The position numbers and the translations under genes are program-made. This document shows, piece by piece, positions 14,359 to 21,443 of a stretch of DNA of 33,580 nt. Source of the DNA: CP2-2F sp034436235 (lineage in GTDB: Bacteria > Chloroflexota > Anaerolineae > Aggregatilineales > UBA2796); contig DAOTWB010000254.1 of assembly GCA_034436235.1 (NCBI GenBank), positions 1 to 33,580 on the forward strand. Direction: 5' to 3'. How positions within the stretch are numbered: the first letter of the stretch is position 1; the number at the start of each line of letters is the position of its first letter. The notes beneath the pieces were generated by a model, which was not told where the DNA came from, did no database searches, and was given only the letters and a program-made list of their open reading frames with translations.

Positions 14359-16230
14359 TCACTGTTGAAAGACGAAAAAGGCGATGGATAGACGCGGCGG
14401 AATCAGCACGCCGCCGCTGTTGCGCACTTCCCACTGACCGATGCGCACGCCGCCTGTTGATGGCGTGCGTCCGCGCAACGGAAAGCGCGCTTCCTCGCCG
14501 GGACGGACAGGTTGCGTGTTGCTCATCTCGATACGGCGCGGCAAGTTGAAGCGCTCGCCTTCGACGTAATTGATGCTGGTGCCGGGCAGCCAATCGCAGT
14601 TGCCTGTGTTGCGCAATATCACGTCGGTCTCCAGCGCTGTGTTGACGCGAATCGGATTCTTAGGCGCCAGCGGATCGGGCGGCTCAGGCGCGATCAGCTC
14701 GTATTCCAGCACGCACAGACGCGCCGTGGCAGTGTAATCGGGCGTTGGTGAGACGAGCGCACGCTGCGTCTCGAAGAAGGCGACGATGGTCTGCTGGACG
14801 ACGGTCGCTGTGGCGTTGGCAGCCACGATGGTCGCCGCTTCGATGGTCGCGGTGATGTTCGGCGTCGGAGTCGGCGTGTTGGACGGCGTCAAAGTCGCCG
14901 TTGGCGTCGGAGTCGGCGTGAAAGTCGGTGTGTTGGTCGCGGTCGGCGTCGGAGTCAAGGTCGCCGTCGGCGTCGGTGTCGGCGTGAAGGTCGGCGTATT
15001 AGTGGCGGTCGCCGTCGCGGTCGCTGTTGGGCTAGGCGTGTGAGTGTGAGTCGGCGTAGCGCTTGGTGTTGGCGTGAAGGTCGGGCTAGGTGTATCGGTA
15101 GCTGTGGCGGATGGCGTGGCGCTCGGCGTTGTGGACGGCGTAGCGCTCGGGCTGGGCGTGAGCGTAGGCGTCTCAGTGGCGCGCAGGGCGATGCCGAGCA
15201 GCGGCACTTCGCCATTGACAAGGCTGAGCGCGCCGAAGATGCCCAGCACGATCAAGATCAGAATAGCGCCAATAGCGAGTGGCGAGCGGCGCTTGACGAC
15301 AGGCAGGTTGATCGTAAGCGACTCAGCGGCGCTCTGGGCAGCGCGGCGCACAGGCGTATCTTCAAAGCGCAGCGGCAGCGCAGCGGGCTGATTGAGCTGA
15401 GCGGCAAAAGCGTTCAGGTCCGCCAGCATCTCAGCAGCGCTCTGATAGCGCGCTTCAGGGTCTTTCGCCATCGCCTTCATGACGATCTGCTCTAGGGCAG
15501 GCGGGACGTTCGGATTGAAGACGGAAGGCGGCGTCAGCGGCTCGCGCACGTGCTTGAGGATGATCGCCACAGGCGTATCGCCGTCGTACGGCAATCTGCC
15601 CGTCAGCATCTGATACAAGATGACGCCCATCGAGTATATATCAGAGCGCTCGTCGCTATTCTCGCCCAAGCCGTGTTCAGGCGACATGAAGGCAGGCGTG
15701 CCGACCATGCCGCCGCTGAGCGTCATGGTATTGCCTGAGAGAATTTTGGCGATGCCGAAATCGGTCAGCACCACGCGTCCGCCGCGGTCGATCATCAAGT
15801 TGGCAGGCTTCAGGTCGCGATGGATCATGCCTTGCGCGTGCGCGTAGACCAGCGCTTCCAGCGCTTGGCGCATGATGTTGACCACTTCAGGGATCGGAAT
15901 CAGCTGACCATCAGGGCGCGCCATGTAGTCTTTGAGCGTCGGACCGTCGATCAGCTCCATGACCATGAAGTGATGCTTGTCGCCAGGCGAGTCTTCGTCA
16001 GGCACTTCGGCGAAGTCATAGACCTGGACGATGTTGTTGTGGCGTAAGCGCGCCACATTGCGCGCCTCGCGTCCAAAGCGTTCGGCAAACTCGCGGTCAT
16101 CGGCGAGGAAGGAATGCAAGACCTTGATCGCCACGTAGCGGTCAAGAGCAGGCTGATACGCCTTATAGACTTCCGCCATGCCGCCGCGTCCAAGTCGCTC
16201 AACGGCTTCGTAGTTGCCAAACTTTTTCAC
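14359..16230 (-). CDS. Membrane Ser/Thr protein kinase with C-terminal NBR1-like Ig domain
   Basis: 623 aa. PknB-type kinase domain at residues 7-270: GRGGMAEVY, K36, HRDLKPAN (137-144), DFG (157-159), GTPAFMSPE. A membrane helix at about 317-337 (PLAIGAILILIVLGIFGALSL) is followed by a Thr/Pro stalk (350-460) containing a 22-codon tandem duplication. The last ~120 residues have the pattern of the Ig-like domain first named in NBR1: DVILRNTGNCDWLPGT, a PVRPGEEARFPLRGRTP segment, IGQWEVRNSGG. This all-beta domain is common on extracytoplasmic ends of Chloroflexota proteins. The start is GTG at 16230 (no ATG or TTG fits better), about 40 bases from a strong promoter; no clear Shine-Dalgarno site. 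It heads the glycosyltransferase operon, suggesting that it regulates or senses that glycan. Confidence 0.92.
   Translation of the reverse strand: MKKFGNYEAVERLGRGGMAEVYKAYQPALDRYVAIKVLHSFLADDREFAERFGREARNVARLRHNNIVQVYDFAEVPDEDSPGDKHHFMVMELIDGPTLKDYMARPDGQLIPIPEVVNIMRQALEALVYAHAQGMIHRDLKPANLMIDRGGRVVLTDFGIAKILSGNTMTLSGGMVGTPAFMSPEHGLGENSDERSDIYSMGVILYQMLTGRLPYDGDTPVAIILKHVREPLTPPSVFNPNVPPALEQIVMKAMAKDPEARYQSAAEMLADLNAFAAQLNQPAALPLRFEDTPVRRAAQSAAESLTINLPVVKRRSPLAIGAILILIVLGIFGALSLVNGEVPLLGIALRATETPTLTPSPSATPSTTPSATPSATATDTPSPTFTPTPSATPTHTHTPSPTATATATATNTPTFTPTPTPTATLTPTPTATNTPTFTPTPTPTATLTPSNTPTPTPNITATIEAATIVAANATATVVQQTIVAFFETQRALVSPTPDYTATARLCVLEYELIAPEPPDPLAPKNPIRVNTALETDVILRNTGNCDWLPGTSINYVEGERFNLPRRIEMSNTQPVRPGEEARFPLRGRTPSTGGVRIGQWEVRNSGGVLIPPRLSIAFFVFQQ
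14888..15019 (-). repeat. Tandem duplication of 66 bp in the kinase stalk
   Basis: Two consecutive copies of a 66-base unit, starting at 14888 and 14954, encode a 22-residue Thr/Pro repeat (core TNTPTFTPTPTPTATLTP). Copies differ at scattered third positions, so the array is not brand new. It lengthens the extracytoplasmic stalk and may vary in copy number. Confidence 0.75.
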
Positions 16231-16276
16231 AGCTGCAGCTCACGTGCGATCTTGTTTCGTGCTGACGCCGCAGCAG

Positions 16277-16305
16277 AGTATAGCGCTATCGGCTTGTCCA
16301 TACAA
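16277..16305 (-). promoter_or_regulatory. Promoter of the kinase-glycosyltransferase operon
   Basis: On the minus strand, TTGTAT (16300-16305), a 17-base spacer and TATACT (16277-16282). Transcription should start near 16270, leaving about 40 bases before GTG 16230. The palindrome TAGCGCTA overlaps the upstream edge of the -10 box. Confidence 0.65.
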
Positions 16306-16428
16306 CCTTTCCAAGAACGGCGTCCATTGGCGGTTGTGAAGGCAGTCCGCCGCGATAGATGCTTTTTCTAACATGCTTCTATCCTTTCGGTTAGCGCGCT
16401 TCTGCGTTGCATGTGCGCAGCGGGCGAC

Positions 16429-16457
16429 TCGACGTTCTGCAAGATTTGGTTTACACT
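16429..16457 (+). promoter_or_regulatory. Promoter of the dehydrogenase-like/HEAT gene pair
   Basis: TCGACG (16429-16434), 17-base spacer, TACACT (16452-16457); start near 16463. It is divergent from the kinase operon promoter about 125 bases away. The -35 box is weaker than at the other promoters. Confidence 0.5.
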
Positions 16458-16487
16458 TAAAGGCGTGTTCTGCACCTGAAAGGAGTG

Positions 16488-16523
16488 ATGGCGCTCTGCT
16501 GGCACGCGCCGTGTGACGCATGA
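16488..16523 (+). CDS. Possible 11-codon leader peptide (MALCWHAPCDA)
   Basis: ATG at 16488 follows AAAGGAG (16479-16485), the only good ribosome site in this leader though only 2 bases away. Eleven codons end in TGA whose first bases overlap the ATG of the next gene (ATGA at 16520). The main gene has no ribosome site of its own, and an in-frame stop lies at 16514-16516, so its translation may depend on ribosomes finishing this peptide. Two Cys, one Trp and one His are present. Evidence is only positional. Confidence 0.35.
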   Translation: MALCWHAPCDA

Positions 16524-17506
16524 ACGTTTTGCCTTTACCTGCGCTCCGCTTCACAGCTTTGAGCAGCCTGCAAGAAGATCGCCCAACTGCCCTGATCACC
16601 TCTGAGGCGGCATGGGCGACCTTGCGCAACAGCCTGACCTTGCCTTTGCTGGTGCAAGCGATGCCCGTTGAGAACAACCGAGAGTTCTTCGAGTACCTCG
16701 CCGCCAATTTGCCGACTGATGTGGCGGTCATTTACATGGTCGGCGAGGATGCGACTGCCCTGAATGCCGCCAAGTACGTGGCGCATCAGACCAAGAAGCC
16801 GCTCGTGATCGTGCCGAGCGCCTTGCGCGACGCCGAGTGCCTGACGCCGCATGTGCAAGTCAACGGTCAGCGCGTGCTGACCGCTGCCGCGGCTGAGGTC
16901 ATCTTCGATATGGCGTTGCTCAGCCAACACCTGCCCGTTGCCGCTGTTGTGGACGTTTTGTCGATCATCACGGCGCTGATGGACTGGGGCTACGCGCATC
17001 AGCACAATCGCACCACGCCGCAGACGCGCTTTCTGCCTTGGGCGGCTTCTGTGGCAGCCAATATCGCCTCGCAAGCGCTCAAAATTGCGGGCGGAGTTGG
17101 CAAAGGCGAGCCTGAGGCGCTCACCAACCTGATCGATCTGCTATGCCTGACCGTGCAGCTGGACAATCTGCTCGGACATCAATGCGCGTCGCGCGGCACA
17201 GAGCATCTCTTCGCGCAAGCAGCCGCTGAGCAGCCGGAAGGCGCCGCCGTCAGCTACGCGGATCGTGTGGCAAGCGGCATTTTGATCACGGCGGCGCTGC
17301 ACAAAAAAGACACCGCGCCGTTGCGCAAGGCGCTGGAAGATGCAGGCTTGCGTCCGAATGCCCTGCCGAGCGCTGTGGCGCGCGCGGCGCTGAAGGCGCT
17401 GCCTGCCTTCGCCGCTGCGCACAACGCGCCCTTCGGCATTGCGCACGAGCTGCGTCCCGAGAGCGAGGCGATTGAGGCGGCGCTCAAACAGGCGTATCCA
17501 ACGTAA
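16520..17506 (+). CDS. Degenerate glycerol-1-phosphate dehydrogenase-like (iron-containing ADH superfamily) protein
   Basis: 328 aa. The overall pattern follows the G1PDH/AraM branch of the iron-type alcohol dehydrogenases, enzymes that reduce dihydroxyacetone phosphate with NAD(P)H. Seen: MVGEDATALNAAKYVA at 73-88 where active enzymes have GGGS-x-D-x-AK, PLVIVPSALRDAECLTP (94-110), VIFDMALL, VVDVLSIITALMDW (143-156) holding the counterpart of the metal-binding Asp (D145), and SRGTEHLFAQ (224-233) with one metal His (H229). The HGE-type motif that supplies the other His is replaced by SYADRV near 245-250, and the nucleotide Gly-rich motif is altered. I infer a non-enzymatic or changed-function homologue. 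It is 38 bases before the HEAT-repeat gene. The family call is by eye and moderately sure. Confidence 0.55.
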   Translation: MNVLPLPALRFTALSSLQEDRPTALITSEAAWATLRNSLTLPLLVQAMPVENNREFFEYLAANLPTDVAVIYMVGEDATALNAAKYVAHQTKKPLVIVPSALRDAECLTPHVQVNGQRVLTAAAAEVIFDMALLSQHLPVAAVVDVLSIITALMDWGYAHQHNRTTPQTRFLPWAASVAANIASQALKIAGGVGKGEPEALTNLIDLLCLTVQLDNLLGHQCASRGTEHLFAQAAAEQPEGAAVSYADRVASGILITAALHKKDTAPLRKALEDAGLRPNALPSAVARAALKALPAFAAAHNAPFGIAHELRPESEAIEAALKQAYPT

Positions 17507-17544
17507 TTAGAGATTAGCGACGTTTTGTTTTTGAGGAGTGCGCT

Positions 17545-18465
17545 ATGGCTGCACCGAATATCTGGCTTTTGCAGACCAAACGCGACATTGACGGTCTGAT
17601 CGCGGCATTGCGCTATCCCGATCCTGTGGTGCGGCGCGGCGCGGTCGCCGCTCTGCGTGCGCTGAGCGCTTGGCAGGCGGTGCCTGCCTTGCAAGCGCAG
17701 CTGGTGGTGGAGAACGACTGGCAAGTCCACGCCGCCATCTCAGCCGCGCTTCAATACCTCGATCATGACCTGCACGTCGAGATCATGGTCAAAAATCGCG
17801 ATGTGCGCGGGCTGATCAAGATGCTCAACAGCGCGCGCGCTGACGATGTGATCACAGCGTGCGAAGCGCTCGGTCAGCTGGGCGACCGCCACGCCGTCGA
17901 GCCGCTGATCATGATCTTCCGCAACCTGTTGCAGCCTGCGCGCGTGCGCCTCGCCGCCGCCGAGGCGCTGCTCAAGCTGGAGAGTGCGCCTGCTGTGGTC
18001 ACGCTTTTGGCGGCGCTGCGCCGCAACGATTGGCAGGTGCGCCGCAACGCCGCCGCTGTGCTAGGGCAGCTTAAGGCGGTCTGGGCGACCGAGCCGCTCA
18101 TCCAAGCCTTGAAAGACCCATCGCCGATTGTGGCGCGCACGGCTGCCGCGGCGCTCAAGCACATTGGCACGCCTGAGGCCATCTCGGCTGCCAAGCGCTT
18201 CGAGGCGAGTCAGCCGTCCGAGTCAGCAGCTGCGGCGCGCGGCAGCACCAGTCGCCTGCGCACGCCAACAGGCACCTTGCAAACGCCTGCCGCCGATAAA
18301 CCGCCTGCTGAATCGCCTGTGTCTGCCGCCAGCACAACTGATCACAAGGTGGATACGCGCCCGTTGCCGCCTTTGCCCGCGCCCGAGCCGCGCCGCCTCA
18401 GCCCTTTGAGTCGGCTCAGCGCGCCTCTACAGCCTTCTGACTCCGAAAAGCCGAACAACCCATAA
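17545..18465 (+). CDS. HEAT-repeat protein
   Basis: 306 aa. Residues about 10-215 are tandem two-helix HEAT/PBS-lyase-type repeats, visible as DVRGLIKMLNS..., ACEALGQLGDRHAVEPLI, RLAAAEALLKLESAPAVVTLL, RRNAAAVLGQLKAVWATEPLIQAL and ARTAAAALKHIGTPEA. Such repeats make a curved scaffold for protein binding. The remaining ~90 residues are Ser/Pro/Ala-rich and probably disordered, ending in PLSRLSAPLQPSDSEKP. There is no signal peptide or membrane helix. ATG with GAGGAG 8-9 bases upstream. It follows the dehydrogenase-like gene on the same transcript, so the two products may act as partners; this is inference. A phycobilin lyase role is not indicated. Confidence 0.88.
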   Translation: MAAPNIWLLQTKRDIDGLIAALRYPDPVVRRGAVAALRALSAWQAVPALQAQLVVENDWQVHAAISAALQYLDHDLHVEIMVKNRDVRGLIKMLNSARADDVITACEALGQLGDRHAVEPLIMIFRNLLQPARVRLAAAEALLKLESAPAVVTLLAALRRNDWQVRRNAAAVLGQLKAVWATEPLIQALKDPSPIVARTAAAALKHIGTPEAISAAKRFEASQPSESAAAARGSTSRLRTPTGTLQTPAADKPPAESPVSAASTTDHKVDTRPLPPLPAPEPRRLSPLSRLSAPLQPSDSEKPNNP

Positions 18466-18471
18466 AAAAGT

Positions 18472-18520
18472 GTTGAGCGCCGACTGCACACTGTGAAAAA
18501 AGTGTGAAAACGCGCTCAAC
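18472..18520 (+). repeat. Nested inverted repeats between the HEAT gene and the polysaccharide operon
   Basis: An outer perfect 9-bp pair, GTTGAGCGC (18472-18480) and GCGCTCAAC (18512-18520), encloses an inner perfect 6-bp pair, CACACT (18487-18492) and AGTGTG (18501-18506). A-runs lie before the outer arm and in the inner loop. It follows the HEAT stop by 6 bases and precedes the expected -10 box of the next operon. A terminator for the first unit or an operator for the second is possible; there is no T-run on the plus strand after it. Confidence 0.55.
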
Positions 18521-18535
18521 GCACCCAATTTGCTG

Positions 18536-18541
18536 TACAAT
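18536..18541 (+). promoter_or_regulatory. Likely -10 box of the exopolysaccharide operon
   Basis: TACAAT, five of six to consensus. No good -35 is found 16-18 bases upstream; that position falls in the right arm of the nested inverted repeat, as expected for an activator-dependent promoter. The predicted start near 18548 argues against translation from the ATG at 18547 and favours GTG 18598. Confidence 0.45.
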
Positions 18542-18597
18542 GCAATATGGAGCGCTCACTCCGAGCGTTCATCAGTGAGCCAAGTTGGGAAAGCAAC

Positions 18598-19881
18598 GTG
18601 GAATTACGTTTGTATTTGCAAATCTTGATCAAGCGTTGGTGGCTGATCGTGCCGCTCACCTTGATCTCGCTCACGCTCGCCATGCTGTGGAGCTACTCGC
18701 GACCGATGGTCTATCAATCAACTGCCACCTACGTCACGCGCTTGGGCGAAGGCTTGACCAGCGTTGGCGATACGCTCTACGCGCTGGATACCTTCACAGG
18801 ACGGCAGCGCTTGTTCGTCACCTACTGCGAGGTGATGAAAAGCCGTTCTGTGGTTGACCGCGCCATGCAGATCGGCAACATCGCGCCTGAGGCGATTGAC
18901 TGGGACTTATATAGCGTCGCCTGCAATGTGCTGCCCGAATCGAACGTGATCATGGTCATCGTGCGCGGTCCGAACGCTTCACTGGTGGAACGCCTAGCAG
19001 AGGCGATCGGCGTGGCAGGCACGGCGCGCGCCGGGCAGCTCTACAGTTTTGTCGGCTTAGAGGAACTGGACGCGCCCGAAGTGTACGAAGCGCCCGGCAA
19101 TCGCGCTCAGCAAGGCATTTTAGGCGGCATGGTCGGCTTTGTGCTAGGCGTCGGCTTGGCGTTCATGCTGGAATACCTGCGCAGCCCTGTGGAGCGCCTT
19201 GAGATGGCGTCCATTCGGCATCCCAAGCTCGGCATTTATAACGAGCGCTACTTCCAGCTGCGCTTGATCGAAGAGATTAACCGCGCGCGCACGCGCAACC
19301 GTCCGCTCAGCCTAGCCTTCCTGCGCTTGATTCCTACCGAAGACTTCTCGCTGCTGCCCGATAATGTTGAGGATATGCTGCTGCGCGCCGCCGCGCTGCG
19401 CCTGCAGGACAAGATTCGCACAGGCGATATCGTCGCCTATCTCGGACGGCGCACCTTCGCCATCCTGCTGCCTGAGACGCCCGGTCATGAAGCGGAGCGC
19501 TTGATCGAGCGGCTGCACCAAGATATTCGCACGCATACCTTCAACGTTGATGGCTACATCGCCAATTTCATGGTCAATTCAGGCATTGTGGAGAGCAGCG
19601 GCGGCTCGCTGGATTTGCAAGCTATGCTGACCAAAGCGAACGAGGCGCTGCGCATGGCGCGCCAAGCCGGCGAGAACAGCTTGTATCTGATCCGCACGTC
19701 AGCGCAGCCGTTTGCGCTAGACGCTGAGAGCGACTCGAAGGCGGCGCTGGAGAGCGATCCGAACATGCCGTTCACCACTAGCGAATTGGATCAGCTGTTG
19801 GAAGAGAGCGCATCGGCTGCGCCTGCTGCGCGCACGGTCGAGCTGCGCCCTGAGTCGTCGGCAGAGCGCGACGAGCCATGA
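18598..19881 (+). CDS. Wzz-like polysaccharide copolymerase fused to a degenerate GGDEF domain
   Basis: 427 aa from GTG 18598, which has GGGAAAG just upstream and gives the typical Wzz start MELRLYLQILIKRWW. ATG 18547 would add 17 residues. Residues 1-195 form the Wzz/chain-length-determinant fold: membrane helix at 15-33, periplasmic domain, second helix at 173-193. Such proteins set polymer length with a Wzy polymerase. Residues about 212-366 are a GGDEF fold (NERYFQLRLIEEINRAR, RLQDKIRTGDIVAYL, then FAILLPET), but the signature GGDEF reads GRRTF (283-287), so cyclic-di-GMP synthesis is not expected. No RxxD inhibitory site is obvious. It may be a nucleotide-binding or dimerising control element. 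First gene of the operon; overlaps the next by ATGA. Confidence 0.85.
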   Translation: MELRLYLQILIKRWWLIVPLTLISLTLAMLWSYSRPMVYQSTATYVTRLGEGLTSVGDTLYALDTFTGRQRLFVTYCEVMKSRSVVDRAMQIGNIAPEAIDWDLYSVACNVLPESNVIMVIVRGPNASLVERLAEAIGVAGTARAGQLYSFVGLEELDAPEVYEAPGNRAQQGILGGMVGFVLGVGLAFMLEYLRSPVERLEMASIRHPKLGIYNERYFQLRLIEEINRARTRNRPLSLAFLRLIPTEDFSLLPDNVEDMLLRAAALRLQDKIRTGDIVAYLGRRTFAILLPETPGHEAERLIERLHQDIRTHTFNVDGYIANFMVNSGIVESSGGSLDLQAMLTKANEALRMARQAGENSLYLIRTSAQPFALDAESDSKAALESDPNMPFTTSELDQLLEESASAAPAARTVELRPESSAERDEP

Positions 19882-21443
19882 GCACGCGCGCGCTCTCTAA
19901 CAACGGACGCGGTCTGTTCGGCGTGCGGCGCTTTTTGCAGCGCAACGCACGGCTGAACGAGCTGTTGCCGATCGGCATTTTCACGCTCGGCTTGCTGGCG
20001 GTTGTGGCTGCCAATTACCTGATGGCGCTGACCGACTCGGCGTTTTTGGTCGCCGGCGGCGTGATCGGCGCTTTTGTAGCGCTGTGGATCGTCTTGCGTC
20101 CGCAGATGGGCTTGTACATCCTGACCGTCTTCACCTACATGAACCTTTCCGATGCGCTTGAGGTGAGCTTCGGCATTCCGAAGATCAATCAGCCGCTGAT
20201 CGCGCTGATCTTGGTCAGCGTGTTGGCAAATCGGATCGTGTTGAAGCGCAAGCCGCTCGTCTTTCGCGGCGTGGAAGCGACGATGGTCGTCTATGGCATC
20301 GTGGCGACCATGTCGGTCTTGTTCGCGGTCGCCAATCAATCCGCCGCGCTCGACCGCTTGATAGACTGGCTAAAAGACTTCGCGATCCTGATCATCATGG
20401 TGCAGCTGTGCGATGAAGAGCAGAGTTTCAGGACAGTGCTATGGGCGCTCGTCCTCAGTGCAGCGTTCATCGCCAGTTTGAGCTGGTATCACACTTTCAC
20501 AGGCGATACAGCCAACAATTTCTTCGGCTTGGCGAGATCAGGCGTGCATCAGATCGTAGGTGAGCTGGACGACGTGCGCGTGACCGGTCCGCTGGACGAT
20601 CCGAACTTCTACGCGCAAATCCTGCTGATGGTCTTTCCGCTCGCCGCGTATCGGATGTTGACAGGCACAACGCACGCGGCGCGGCTGATCGGCGCGCTCT
20701 GCACAGTCCTGATCGTCGGCGCGGCGATCTTCACCTACTCGCGCGGCGGCTTCTTGGCGCTGGTCGTAGTGCTTGGCTTGCTGGTGCTGGATCGCAGGTA
20801 CAATCTGCTGCGCACAGCGTTCATCGGCGCAGCCTTGATCGCTATCCTATTGCCAATTCTGCCGAGCGGCTATGTGGAGCGCATTGTGACGATAGGCGGC
20901 GCCTTACCTGCCAACAGCGCAGGGCAGACCGAGGCGTCGTTTCGCGGGCGCTCAAGCGAGATGATCATCGCTATGCAGATGTTCTCGGAGAATCCAATTC
21001 TGGGCGTTGGCAAGCGCAACTATCAGGCGCTGTACGTCGAGTATTCTTCGATGCTCGGCTTGGATCCGCGCCTTGAGGATCGGCAGGCGCACAGCCTTTA
21101 CCTAGAGCTGGCAGCCGAGATGGGCATGTTGGGCTTGCTCTCGTTCGGCGGCATTCTGTTAGCGCTCTTCTTAAGCACGGCGCGCGCGCGCCGTCAATTC
21201 CGCGCTCTGGATCGGCCTGACCTTGCGGCGTGGACGGCGTCGTTGCAGCTCGGCATCGTCTCCTACCTGATCACGAGCATCTTTTTGCACGCCGATTACG
21301 CGCGCTATATGTGGATCATGTTCGCGCTGGCTGCTAGCGCCAGCGTGCTTGCCCAAGCCATGAGCGACCGACGCCGCGCCTTGTTGCGCGAGAGATATCA
21401 GTCCGCGCTGCAAAGCGCGTCTCGCGAGGAGAAAGACCTATGA
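19878..21443 (+). CDS. O-antigen ligase/polymerase-like membrane protein (Wzy_C family)
   Basis: 521 aa with roughly 12 hydrophobic helices, e.g. near residues 29-47, 56-74, 131-150, 185-203 and the pair around IVGAAIFTYSRGGFLALVVVLGLL. The large periplasmic loop lies after the YSRGGFLAL helix and includes SFRGRSSEM, NPILGVGKRNYQ and AHSLYLELAAEMGMLGLL, the usual Wzy_C landmarks with Arg and His residues used by O-antigen ligases and polymerases. It probably joins or polymerises undecaprenol-linked repeat units at the outer face of the membrane. The start ATG overlaps the Wzz-GGDEF stop by 4 bases, and its stop overlaps the BcsB-like gene by 4 bases, so the three are translationally coupled. 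Ligase versus polymerase cannot be decided; with Wzz next door polymerase is favoured. Confidence 0.88.
   Translation: MSTRALSNNGRGLFGVRRFLQRNARLNELLPIGIFTLGLLAVVAANYLMALTDSAFLVAGGVIGAFVALWIVLRPQMGLYILTVFTYMNLSDALEVSFGIPKINQPLIALILVSVLANRIVLKRKPLVFRGVEATMVVYGIVATMSVLFAVANQSAALDRLIDWLKDFAILIIMVQLCDEEQSFRTVLWALVLSAAFIASLSWYHTFTGDTANNFFGLARSGVHQIVGELDDVRVTGPLDDPNFYAQILLMVFPLAAYRMLTGTTHAARLIGALCTVLIVGAAIFTYSRGGFLALVVVLGLLVLDRRYNLLRTAFIGAALIAILLPILPSGYVERIVTIGGALPANSAGQTEASFRGRSSEMIIAMQMFSENPILGVGKRNYQALYVEYSSMLGLDPRLEDRQAHSLYLELAAEMGMLGLLSFGGILLALFLSTARARRQFRALDRPDLAAWTASLQLGIVSYLITSIFLHADYARYMWIMFALAASASVLAQAMSDRRRALLRERYQSALQSASREEKDL

Noticed and set aside
14786..15391. Plus-strand reading frames of Val/Gly-rich protein
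   Set aside because: They are the complement of the Thr/Pro-rich stalk of the minus-strand kinase; the valine repeats are a reflection of ACG/CCG codons.
18547..18600. ATG 18547 as start of the Wzz-GGDEF gene
   Set aside because: It falls at the predicted transcription start and has no ribosome site, while GTG 18598 has GGGAAAG and gives the family-typical N-terminus.
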